64,000 nucleotides of DNA from Dipetalonema caudispina (Eukaryota > Nematoda > Chromadorea > Rhabditida > Onchocercidae). Below are positions 1 through 10,588 of the stretch, one piece after another. The stretch covers positions 62,001-126,000 of the forward strand of contig JABVXV010000055.1 in assembly GCA_013365325.1 (NCBI GenBank). The letters run 5' to 3'. The notes below the pieces were generated by a model. The model was not told the DNA's origin and ran no database searches. It saw only the letters and a list, made by a program, of their open reading frames with translations. The position numbers and the translations under genes are program-made. Within the stretch, counting starts at the first letter, position 1, and every line of letters starts with the position of its first letter.

Positions 1-1681
1 TTCTCTCATATCCGAGTAGTATAAAGTGATCGGGATTAATGTTATTAGCAATAAAGTATCAGTCATTTCATGGTATCTTAACTATCCATATACTAGAACA
101 GATTGTAAATGAGATATGTGCATGATATTCGGACGTGAAACAATTTTGTTTGGTATATAAGCCCTTCGATTGAAGTTCTAATTGAAGAGATGGTATAAAT
201 AAAATTAGAAAAAAAAAATGTATAGTTATTTCAGAACCATCAATTTACCTTTCCTATGCTTTTGAGTATTTTTACAAATGTAATATAATATCATTTTTGT
301 TAAGTATAAAACAAAAGATTCCCCACAAAACTTAATAATTTCATTACTGATATTTTGTAAGTCCTTCAGAAGTGCTGTAATCATTGTATAGTCATATCAT
401 GTCTACATAAGAAAATATGTTGATCGAATGACCCTAAGGTTCGATAGGATTAAGGATTACTGCGTATTTTAAGCATCGGTCATTTTAGATGAGATATAGT
501 ATACGATGGTCATATATTTTTGTTGGATATTTTCTTATTGTCTTAGCAATCACTTCTTCAAAAGGTTTGCTATTGCTAACAGAGTTGAAGTTTTTCACTC
601 AATTTTATTTACTTCCAAAATAATAATTCTTGGCAAATACATTAATTTCACGAAGTACCTTACAATGAGTGTGAAACATAGAAAAGTAGTAAAATTTGTA
701 GAAATTAGGATTAGTATATTGTACTTGACTGTTGTTTACGTTTTCCATCGTTTCTTCCTTACAAATTCTATGGACTAACTTCGGAATTATTTATGGGAAT
801 AAGAGGATAGACTGCATGCTTACAGTAATTAAGAGATCTTTCGCTTTTTGACTTGCCTATATATTTTATATCTATCTCTAAATAAAATTTCAATTTCCTG
901 TCACATCGATACCAAGAAGAGCAAATATCCCGTAACATATTTAACACAAACGTCAACCAGAGTGAATAAATGTGAAGAATAAAAGGATTCTGCGACTTGT
1001 TCGGTCTTTGAAAACTTTTCTACATATACGAATGTATGGAGTGAAACCTGACCAATTCTTATTATAGGAGGATCTCAGACAATGACATTCGTTACGGTAC
1101 ATGAGATGGGTTTCTTTTTGTACAATTTCGCGTTGAAGAATATTTGAGAATTTTGATATTAGCATTATATTTAAAATTGAAAAATTTGGGAAGCAACTAA
1201 ACAAGGGTCGAATCCTTCGGAAGATCGACTATTTTGTCTAAACATTACAAAGTTTGTCAACTTCGTCATGAAAATTGAGTAGAAAAGTTGCAATGAAGTA
1301 AACATAATGATGACATTTTCGGTCACAAATATTCCATCACGAAGAAATGGTAGTGCAGTAATTGATGCAAGAAAATTTCCAACGAGTAATAATACAAACA
1401 TGATCCCAACAAGACTATTAAGTAGGCAAATGCCACACAGTCATTCTAAGCGAAATTCATTCGTCTCACTGAAGAGAGAAGATCATTCAGCTATACAATC
1501 GTAGGAATCAATTCGTCAGATAGAGGTGGTAACAATGATGTCTAATCATTCTGACGCATTTAAGTAATGAAGTTTCTACTAAACTGTAATGAATTTACTG
1601 CCTCTATTGATAGCGATGTATCAGTATAAATAAAGGATTATCATTGAACCCGTAAAAAAAAAAAAGAAAAAGTATTTGTTG
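1..1681. other. no supported gene
   Basis: Several short open frames occur on both strands, the longest under 100 codons. None shows a recognisable domain, good splice sites or a chain of exons in one frame. A hydrophobic minus-strand frame near 1171-1401 is loosely membrane-protein-like but could not be extended. The stretch lies downstream of the TFIIF-beta stop, so part of it is probably that gene's 3' UTR. Confidence 0.5.
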
Positions 1682-4072
1682 TTATTCAGCTTCTTTTTTA
1701 TCTTTCCGATAGTTTCGATACTCTGGTTTTAATTCCCACATTGATTTGTGTGGTGGCATTGTATTGTACACAGCGATTTCCGTTAATATTTCTTTAACAA
1801 ATCCCTGAAAATGCAAATTAAAGCAAATTGTTATGAAATTGAAGTTTGGGACAGAAACGATATGAAACCGTTTTAAGACGGTTCTAACTGGCATTAAATA
1901 AAGGATCGAAAAGGATAAGGCTAATATACAAAATAAACTCGGAGAAATAAAGTAAAAAGGAATCAAAAAAATCAAAAAGAAGGTCGCAAATAAGAAGCGT
2001 AGTAAATGTTATCGAAATAGGATAAAAATTTAATGTTGCCTTTCAAAAGGATCAAGAACTTCGGAATGGAAGAAATACGAGGCTAGGACCAAGAAGTGAA
2101 AGTAATGTATGTACTAACAAAATGCGAATAAATTGGGAAATATTTTTTTGGCATTATCTTTTAACTCATATTCAAATAGACCACTTTTCAACAACTCCGA
2201 AAAACGCGTATTCGAAATATGAATGAAGTGAATAAAACGAACCGGAGGTTGATTAGTGAGTTTTTGCAAGTCGACCAATCGATAATATTGATGTTTTTCA
2301 AAAGCATGGAATACTGCTTGTCGAACAATGTCCTTGTCAGCACGAACTGTTTTCGCTCCTTCCTTCTTCTGCTTCTCTCTAGCTAGCTAAAACAGAACAA
2401 AACCGAAATCCTTTCACAGGAAAATACCGAACCTTTGTGTTTGGAATACTAAACCGAGCGTTTAAATTTACAAACAAAATTTCTTATAGCAAGAAAAGTT
2501 ACACAAATTCGAAAAATTTGCAAAAGCAAACCATTTCCGCATGAACAGCAATAGGCTTGAATTTCACTTCAGCTTTTTCCATTTGTTTTACATGTCGCTT
2601 TGGCTGACTGCTCTTCTCTATTTGCTTTCTGCAAAATTTCTATTTTGAAAGAAAAAGAGTTGACTTCATGGGCTGTGCAACTTTAACTTTTATGAGCTAT
2701 TGTTCTACTGTAAATAGTTCCTCTTTTAAAAAACCTTTCGTATGTGAAAAGACGATATTTCCGGATAACATATTTTTATAAACAAAACTTTTAGTTGAAA
2801 TATTTGATAATAAATTAAGGAATTTATGATTTGCAAAAAAAAAAATGTACATTTTCATTCGCATATAATCAGCTGTTTGAGGAGGTCTACAGTCAGCTCT
2901 TTTCACAACTCGTCCCTCAATGCTTAAGCGGCCAGAGCATATGTCAGCATCTTCATTCAAGCCACTTTTATCTGAATAATTCAACAGTCAGCATGAACAA
3001 AAGGTAAATCCTTGAAGAGAATGAACGGAATGATTTTAACTGGATCAAAAAAGCTAAAATTGTTATTACGAATATAAGTATAATGAAGACCTTCACAGAG
3101 CACGGCTAGCGACTGGTTTCTAATATCCCCGATGACAAAACTGTGTTCATTTGGTATTGTGAAACTTGCTTGTTTACTTTTTGCGGGATCAATTCGATTA
3201 CTACGTGATGCCGATGAACTGTTCCCTGATAGTGAGCTCAAAAATGAGTCCGATGATGAGGCCTCTTTATCGTGACCTAAGGAATCTCGATTAACACAAA
3301 TAATTTCAGCTCAATGTCGATGGCATAAATAAAGAAAAACGTGATTTTTGGTCATATTAAAGACATGCTGATCCCGTATCATATCTGCCACAGCACATCG
3401 ATTTTCATATCTGGAAAGTTAAAGTGAAAAAAGGAGCACTAAAATTGGTAATGAGAAAATAAATCAATAAATAAGCAGAACATCAAAACCTTCAAGCAAA
3501 TTTGTATTGCTTTTAAATATCAAATCAGTTTTTCCATTTGTTGTCTTGATCACCAATCGTCCAACATCGTGGCCGACATTCTTCTCCCACATTTCAGATA
3601 AATATCTCGGTACCTAGAAATTTATACCTGATTAGTATGAATATTTACATGCAAGAATGGATATCTTGATATGAAAAAAAGAATGAATTGGAAAGAGAAG
3701 ACTAAGTGCTACACCACAGCACTGTGTATTTTAGATATAAGATAAGAACGAATTCATAATTGCTCAGAAATAAAGATTAAAAGGATTGAAGAAATACATC
3801 GATCCACTCATATCAAGTTAGTCTATGTTCCATTTCACTACGATCATCGGTGGGATGATCATGAAAGCGGATACTATCAATTGTCGAATCATTTCCTTCT
3901 GATCAAGTCTTCGTTGGACTGTGATTAACCAATCACTCATATTTAATTTCGACTACTAAACAATTCAAATCCCAACGATAGCGTTGAAGCTTACCTTCAC
4001 AAGCCACACTCCACGCTTCGCGCAATCACTGTCAACGTGATCATTAAATTTCCGCTTACCACTGGAATTCAT
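1682..4072 (-). CDS. GTF2F2: transcription initiation factor IIF subunit beta (RAP30)
   Basis: Small subunit of TFIIF, which binds RNA polymerase II and brings it to the promoter; nuclear. The last exon (1682-1804) encodes VKEILTEIAVYN followed by WELKPEYRNYRKD, closely matching the winged-helix C-terminus of RAP30. The preceding exon (2243 to about 2388) encodes RADKDIVRQAVFHAFEKHQY and the start of the winged helix, LVDLQKLTNQPP. Upstream exons near 2530-2637, 2849-2975 and 3070-3290 carry the dimerisation region (EGRVVKRADCRPP, IPNEHSFVIGDI). Exons near 3490-3612 and 3996-4072 give the N-terminus (GVWLVK, VPRYLSEMWEKNVG). A serine-rich insert (SSLSGNSSSASR) sits where the human protein has a loop. 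The start at 4072 was chosen because TTTCAG lies four bases upstream and the GVWLVK block follows soon after. Exact borders of the middle exons are uncertain. Confidence 0.93.
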
Positions 4073-4076
4073 TCTA

Positions 4077-4085
4077 CTGAAACTC
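4077..4085 (-). promoter_or_regulatory. putative SL trans-splice acceptor of GTF2F2
   Basis: GAGTTTCAG on the minus strand ends four bases before the ATG. No upstream coding exon is seen, so the acceptor fits spliced-leader addition. Confidence 0.5.
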
Positions 4086-5526
4086 AGAATAATTTTATAA
4101 ATAAAATCCTTCAAGTGTTAAACAATTTAACAGGCATCTTTCCTTGGAAAATTCTGACCATGAAGGTCATAGATAACTCAAAAACCATATATTAACGTCT
4201 CAAAATTCTTCTTAACCACTCCTAACTAAATACAACACACTCATATCGAGCGCCTTACAATAGGCACCAAAAGCATTTACATTTCATTTACTCTTGTTTA
4301 GAGTACTAGTCCCAGTTACTAGGACTAGAATAATACAATAGAGCATGATGATATGTAGCTTAAATATTTCAAGAATGATTACCAACTTGAAAATTGCGTT
4401 TTAGTTGAACTCTTTTATCAAACATCAAAACAAAAATTAATTTATACGATAAAAACAAATATAATTATAATGAAAAGAAAACGAGAAAACATAATAAATT
4501 TACACATTAGAATGGAGCATTTTTAATACGAGAAGTAAAATAATTACGATTTAAAAAATATCGATCTAATAGGATCACAGCAAATGTCTAAGTTCCATAG
4601 GATCATAGCAAGCTCAATCAAGCAAACAACAGAGCTCAATTCCTTCGAGAAAATACCAGCTGAGATCATCAAGAATATTAAGATAATATAACTTCCATGC
4701 GGAATAAGAATACAACATATCAGTACAGCATAGCACCCTATTTATTTCACAGACAAAAAGAGAAAAACAGGTTTGATAATATGAAAGCACTGTTCCAAAA
4801 TTTTAGACTTCCTCAGAGTTTTACAAATTACTTAGAAATTGAAGGTTTAAATCAAAGAGTTATGAAAAACCAACTGAAGCTGAAGAATAACCGGCGGTAG
4901 TTTCACCAGAACATATGCAAAATAAAATAACAGTATTAACTAAAATACCCTAAACTTGCAAAAATTTTCATCAGAATACATACAGAGATAGCAAGAGAAT
5001 TAAAAACATTCTTGGTAACTATCTAGTCCACTTTTCGCTCTTCCCGCCTTTCTTCTAATAACTGCCAAGGGGATATAAATTTAAGCGCAGTATATTTTTT
5101 TCTTGAAATGTAAATCCGTTGTATATGAGTTGACCATTGTTGGCATAATTCACAACTGTTTGAAGTGCCTACCAATACACCTGCTATCCCATATTACATT
5201 GGCTCATTTCTGATTGGCTATCAGACAAGACGATGCGTACAATAAGTAAACGAAAAAAAAATAAAAAAATGTACAATGAGTGGCAAACTCGCAAGGAACT
5301 CAACCTTTATGAGACTACCAAATGGATGAAAAAATTAAATTAGATGTACCATGTTTAAAAAAATTAGAATCTGTTTTCACTATTTAATTTTATGGTGAAA
5401 ACGACGAATGAAATACAAAATAAAAGAAACGAGACAAACGTTTTTAGTACAAACGTAAGCTCCGTTTCTAATAAAAATTATTACATATAAATTAAACAAT
5501 GACTCGAACTGAGTAACTGCTAACGT
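4086..5526. other. intergenic region between GTF2F2 and the UBAC2-like gene
   Basis: It should hold the upstream region of GTF2F2 and the 3' UTR of the UBAC2-like gene, both on the minus strand. One plus-strand frame of 67 codons (4697-4900) is rich in K, N and Q, lacks recognisable features and is not called. I see nothing else. Confidence 0.5.
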
Positions 5527-8438
5527 TTAACGTCTGTTATGCAATAACAAATTAGCCGCTTCAGAAGCATCATTACCGCATTGCTGTAAAGCCTCCCTGA
5601 CATCTTCCCGAGATCCAAGGCCCATATCCACGAGTTGACGCACTTGATCTTCGCTCGATGGTGCACTCCCTAAATGTGCTAGAAGTAAGTAAGCCATTAT
5701 CTCTTGTTTTAAAAACCCAAATTGAATACATTTGTGGAAATATTACCAACAAGTTTCGAAAATTCTAAGATTAAGAAAAATGATCCGAAAACCTTACATA
5801 TACCCACTTCTAGGTATGCAGCAGCATTCTACAAATATTAGAAAAAAAAAACTTGAAAAAATACCGGTGGATGCTCTGCCCAATAATCGATTCAAAAAAT
5901 GAAGTTGACTGTCATTAGGACGAGCCTGAAACGTTTGCCTGAAGTACTTCAGTAATGAACATTAAAAATGGAAAATTTCGTTTCAAATTCACCGTTCAAA
6001 CCAATTGTTTCAAAATATTCGAATTCAAAGAAAAGTGGTAGTTAAATTAGAATTCCAGAAACCGATTATAAGATGAGACAATTTAATCACAGTTAGGATT
6101 GAGACACGTTTTATTTTAAGATAACCAGTGCTGCAGCGTGAAAGTTCATTATATGTGTAACATTTTTTAAAATGATTCATTTTCACTCATGTGTAATTGA
6201 AGTTAGAATGAAGTTTGTCGAATTTCCAGATTTAATGTATATGAAATACTAAAATTACAAACCATCCATTTCAACTAGAACCTATAGAAATTGCAAAATG
6301 TGTCTTACTCGTTCATTCCTATAAACGCGCTGCATTTGCCCAAACATTAACCTCCTTTCGTAGTTATCTAGAATTTCTATCCTCTGTCTCTCGATCGTTG
6401 CTGCTACTGGTAAAACACTTCCCTGGAAAAATCTAATCGTAAACCTTCACAGAATTTTATGTATATCTAATTTACAATCTTGTATAAATAATGCAATGTT
6501 AGATTGGTTAAAATTCTTTTTTAATATCGATCAATTAACCTCTCTTCCAAATTCACCGCATTCGGCGAATTTTTGGAACAGCCAACCAATCGGGTTTGAT
6601 GTAGAACGGAATAGTTGAACAAAAAAATCCGGTAAGAAATTAATTTTTGTGAAGAGTTGTGGATACAAGAGGAGGCTTGAAGCACCTGCTATGCATGCAA
6701 TCAAAATGGGCTTCGATAATGCAAGCAACTGAAACAAATAAGAGCTGGAAATGATTTTATTTTTTAACCACTAACTTATGTACTAAGAAAAATCTGAGAG
6801 TTTGAAGTGAAAATTGTGTTACACATAATGCCGCACAATTTCACAAAACCCATTCTTTCTGGTTGTTGGACACTCACAAACAGTATTATGCATGGCTCTA
6901 ACGAGAGCCTTTAAAATGAATATATTAGAAATGGGTAACTTTGAGCATACTGAACAAAAAGACAATTCATCACTGGTATCTTCGATCACTCATCAAGAAT
7001 AATACCTTTACGAACTGGCATGTTACCATTTTTGACTAGAATAAATTTAAAAGGAAAACCATCAAATTTTCAGTGAGGAATTAAGAATTTTTGCTGAAAC
7101 AACAAGGAAATTTGTGTATTCACTAGAATTAGTAACAAAAAGAACCTGAATAAACATAATAAACGGAAAGCTGTGCGCAGATAATGATAAGCCAAGTATA
7201 CTGGCATACGGAACTAATGGTATCTCCTTCACATATGTTAGATAAAGTGCAGTGAGCAAATCATATGGCCCAATGGCAAAATACATAGTTGATGGGATAT
7301 AACCATAAAATCGCGAGAGAATAAAGTAAATAGCTATTTCCACAGCGGTTGCATGAAGAAAATTGAATAAAATGAAGTTCTGGAAGTAATTATTGCATTG
7401 TAATTAATTTAATGATATAATTATATCATTAAATTTATTTGATTATTTGAGCATAGGAATTAAGATTTTTGCTTATTGGACATCTACCAATCCTAGCAGC
7501 TTTGGAAAGTAGTCGCATAACCGATGCAACGCCTTATCTCCCAATTTTTGTGATTAGATATGCAATATCATAATTTGAGCGCAAAATATTGAACAAAACT
7601 AATCACTGTAAATTTGCAGGAACCGAAGCGGCGTTCCACTAGTCGACCGTAATACAACAAGATCAATCCACTAATAAGTGAAGAAGGATTTTGAAAAACC
7701 AATTTTGATGAAATTATCTGCAAAATCTAAAAATGCCTTGAATTAATTTCCATCAGTGACAATTACTACCAGTAAATCGATTTCCAACAATGACAATTAA
7801 TTTCTAATAGTGAATTAATTACTATCAGTTAGCATAACATGCATAACATATCTTTAATGAGCATAAACAAAGCTATGCATATTTCTTTAAATGCTTACCC
7901 CTTTGACGGATATAATATTCTCCAACGATGGGGCAACCGAAGAATCATAATCATTAATACTTAAATACATAAAGATGAAAGAACTGAACAGTACAGTCAA
8001 CAACCTGAAATTATGCAAACTTCCAAAACAGCCCGTTTTTTCCATTTAAGTAAATATTCCAATGTACAGTAGTTCCCTTAGTATAGTGCTTATTTTTCTT
8101 CGATCATTCCTAAGCAGTAAAGTGATTTGGAAACTATTAACTACTACTGAGAGATACTCGAGAAATGAAACGAATTTAGTAGCATGAATCTACCCGCGAT
8201 ATCCCAGAACTCAATCCATCTTAACTCGCCCTCCTGATCAATTTTCTGTAATTTATTACATTCTTAATTTGGCTCATGGAAAGCTGCTTAACCAATGCAA
8301 CAAAAGCTCAACTTCAAATCGGAAATGTCAAAAAAATCCTAGTGAAATCAAAAATTATTACCATGCTTTTGTAATTGGTGCATATCTAAATAAATCTTGA
8401 TTTTGCATTTGATACTGACCTCTCCTTGCATAAATCAT
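5527..8438 (-). CDS. UBAC2: UBAC2-like rhomboid-related membrane protein with C-terminal UBA domain
   Basis: UBAC2 is an ER multipass protein of the pseudo-rhomboid (derlin-like) group involved in ER-associated degradation. Its UBA domain binds ubiquitin. The N-terminal exon (about 8356-8438) gives NQDLFRYAPITKAW, like the human GLYKAPLSKS segment. It is followed by a membrane segment (LLTVLFSSFIFMYLSI, about 7900-8000). The exon near 7625-7725 gives LILLYYGRLVERRFGSCKF, matching the human YNFRIFERRYGSRKF. Hydrophobic exons follow at about 7145-7383 (YFAIGPYDLLTALYL) and 6531-6735. The cytosolic exon near 6310-6424 has RQRIEILDNYERRLMFGQMQ. The last exon (5527-5678) is a UBA domain (QVRQLVDMGLGSREDVREAL). 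No rhomboid Ser/His dyad was seen, as expected for this family. A small exon between about 7725 and 7900 may be missing from the model. Confidence 0.85.
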
Positions 8439-8440
8439 AT

Positions 8441-8449
8441 CTGAAATCA
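8441..8449 (-). promoter_or_regulatory. putative SL trans-splice acceptor of the UBAC2-like gene
   Basis: TGATTTCAG on the minus strand ends two bases before the ATG at 8438. Confidence 0.45.
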
Positions 8450-8952
8450 TAAAATTCACTGATAACAAGTACCACTCTCTTAATACGCATGGCAATGCCT
8501 TAAAGTGCAAGGAAAAACGGAATTGGAAGAAGATGGAAATATGCGGCGCAGCATAAATGTTTAGATATTTGAGAATTAAATATTGAAAAATTATCAAATT
8601 ATATCCCAAATATTATGCATAATCATCAATTCATATAGTTTTTCCTCTTCCCAGCTTTAATTTCCATCACTAATAGGGGAATTTCTTGCAAACATTTCTT
8701 TAGCCTTTTTTTCCTTAAATTATTTTTTGAGTTTCATTGAAAATTTTTTCCATTTCCAGCAAATTACTCAAATATACTAGAAGATCCAATTAATTTGCAA
8801 CAAAGTCATCAAGTAGACGGAAAACCTTTTGAAATCTCATTCCGGAATTAACGAATTACCACACATCACATGTTCCCATCTATTGCTATGAGATGGATTT
8901 TCACAGTGGCACCTAGCAAAGAAGTATAAACCGAGTATCAGAGTGACTGAGA
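8450..8952. promoter_or_regulatory. divergent promoter region, UBAC2-like / ZnF-UBP
   Basis: About 500 bp separate two head-to-head start codons, both on ubiquitin-binding proteins. No coding frame continues through it. The plus-strand end is locally GC-richer (GGCGGGACAGTTGGGAG at the ZnF-UBP start). A TATA box is not evident, and the two promoters cannot be separated by eye. Confidence 0.45.
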
Positions 8953-8961
8953 TTGTCACAG

Positions 8962-10588
8962 ATGGCGGGACAGTTGGGAGAGGGCGGGAAAGGAGAAATG
9001 AGTCAGGTAATATGGTGAGGAGTTAAGGATGTGAAGTTTTTGGACTATTTAAAATTACTTGCTAGAAATTTGATTATAGGTTGAAATTGAAATTTCTTAT
9101 CATTAATATTACTAAATTAACTTAGAGAGAGAGAGAGAGAGAAGGAAGGCAAAGTGGAATGACCTGGAGTGATAGAGCAGGATCGATAACTTCATCATCC
9201 TCATCATCAACACAAGTGGATAGCCAAGTGATTATGCACACTGTTGTTCCATTACCGGAATGTCCACATTTGGTTGAGGTATTTTCATTGCTTTTACTAT
9301 TTTTCAAATTAACAGCTTATGTTGTGACTGGAATTTTCGAAATTCGTAGATTAATGTTGTAGAAGTCTGAAATGTAGTGTAATGTTCACCTAATTAAGCA
9401 AACTGTTTAGATCTTTCAACATGTAAATCCCTCAAGTATAATGTTTGTTCCACGAAATGAAAAGTAGTTTTTCAAACTTTAAGTTAAGTTCTTGTATGAA
9501 GCAGGATTTCCTCTTACATTTTTGTTGAATCGAAAATTCAATCTGAATCAAACGAAGCTATCCTGCAGTAGGAAATCACATGTTGAGAAATCTAAGCACG
9601 CTTCAACAAGGATTTTCGTTTTCAATAATCGTTTGAATGTATATAAGATATATGTAAATTATTTGCTGAGAACTTCAGGGATCTTTTGCGTAATCCTTGC
9701 AAGTCTTGATGGGGAGTAGAATTCTGCCTTTTTTTCATAGCCTTTACTATCAATGTCATCGATTATTTCCTTTTAAATGATAAGTCTAGTACAGCATCAT
9801 TTTACTGTTGTGAAAGTTGTGCGTCTGAGGAAAACAAAAACGAATAAATTTTTGTAATTTATGACAACCTATATTACCAGGAATTTTAATGTATTTTCAG
9901 AAATTGTTCTGCACCCTCATTAATTTCAATTTCAGATTAGAGAACTTCCTGCTGAAGGTGTTAATGCACTAGCATCTTGTTCTGAATGTCACTCTAACGT
10001 GGAACAATGGGTTTGCCTGACTTGCTACTCGGTTCGTACCTTCTTTATAGAAACAAGCATAATTCATCTGGGAAAGCTGGCATTATCATATTAGCCTTGT
10101 ATCAGAAAGAGATTTATGAGTTGTTGAACTTAAACTTAGATTATGCAAAATATATTTTGTTTTGCAAAATACATAACAATAATTATTTATATTGGAATAA
10201 GGCGATCATTTAGCTGTTGAATTTATCTCGTAGCCATGTTATGGTCTACTTTATGCTGAAATGGTCACTGTTTTATAATCTCCAATAATACCCATTGTAG
10301 TCTGGATAATTGCTCTGTTTAATATGCATTTAAAACATGAAAAATTGCCTTCTTTTATTCTAGGTAAACTGCGGCCGTTACGTTGCTGGTCATGCAGTGC
10401 ATCATCAGATGCGTACTGGACATTCGATGGTACTGAGTTTAACCGATCTTTCGGTCTGGTGTTATCCTTGCGAGTCATACGTTCACCATGAAATACTAAT
10501 TCCCGCAAAGAGTGCAGCACATCAGTCCAAATTCGGTGTTCCTACTCCGGAACAAAGAAGGTCAGGATCTGAGAATCCTGGCAGTTAA
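8962..10588 (+). CDS. stand-alone ZnF-UBP (HDAC6-type) ubiquitin-binding protein
   Basis: Four exons in matching phase (8962-9006, 9126-9278, 9936-10031, 10364-10588) give about 172 residues. Residues 1-55 are low complexity: a Gly-rich start, an Arg-Glu repeat from an AG microsatellite, then a Ser run. A ZnF-UBP domain fills most of the rest: PLPECPHLVE, CSECHSNVEQWVCLTCYS, NCGRYVAGHAVHHQ, GHSMVLSLTDLSVWCYPC, YVHHEIL. It most resembles the C-terminal finger of HDAC6. The Zn-ligand Cys/His residues and the Arg (CGRY), Trp and Tyr (VWCYPC) that hold the ubiquitin C-terminal Gly-Gly in that finger are present. No deacetylase domain or USP catalytic domain is encoded in the window. The role is inferred to be binding of free or unanchored ubiquitin C-termini. 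The start follows a CACAG acceptor-like site directly. Confidence 0.85.
9121..9142 (+). repeat. AG microsatellite in coding sequence
   Basis: An (AG)n tract overlaps the acceptor of exon 2 of the ZnF-UBP gene and is translated as alternating Arg and Glu. Confidence 0.85.

Noticed and set aside
1200..1225. GGGTCGAATCC resembling a tRNA T-arm
   Set aside because: No matching acceptor, D or anticodon arms could be found upstream.
1171..1401. Hydrophobic minus-strand frame reminiscent of a receptor membrane segment
   Set aside because: It could not be extended into neighbouring exons and lacks any diagnostic motif.
4697..4900. 67-codon plus-strand frame
   Set aside because: Low-complexity K/N/Q-rich frame with no splice partners or homology that I can recognise.
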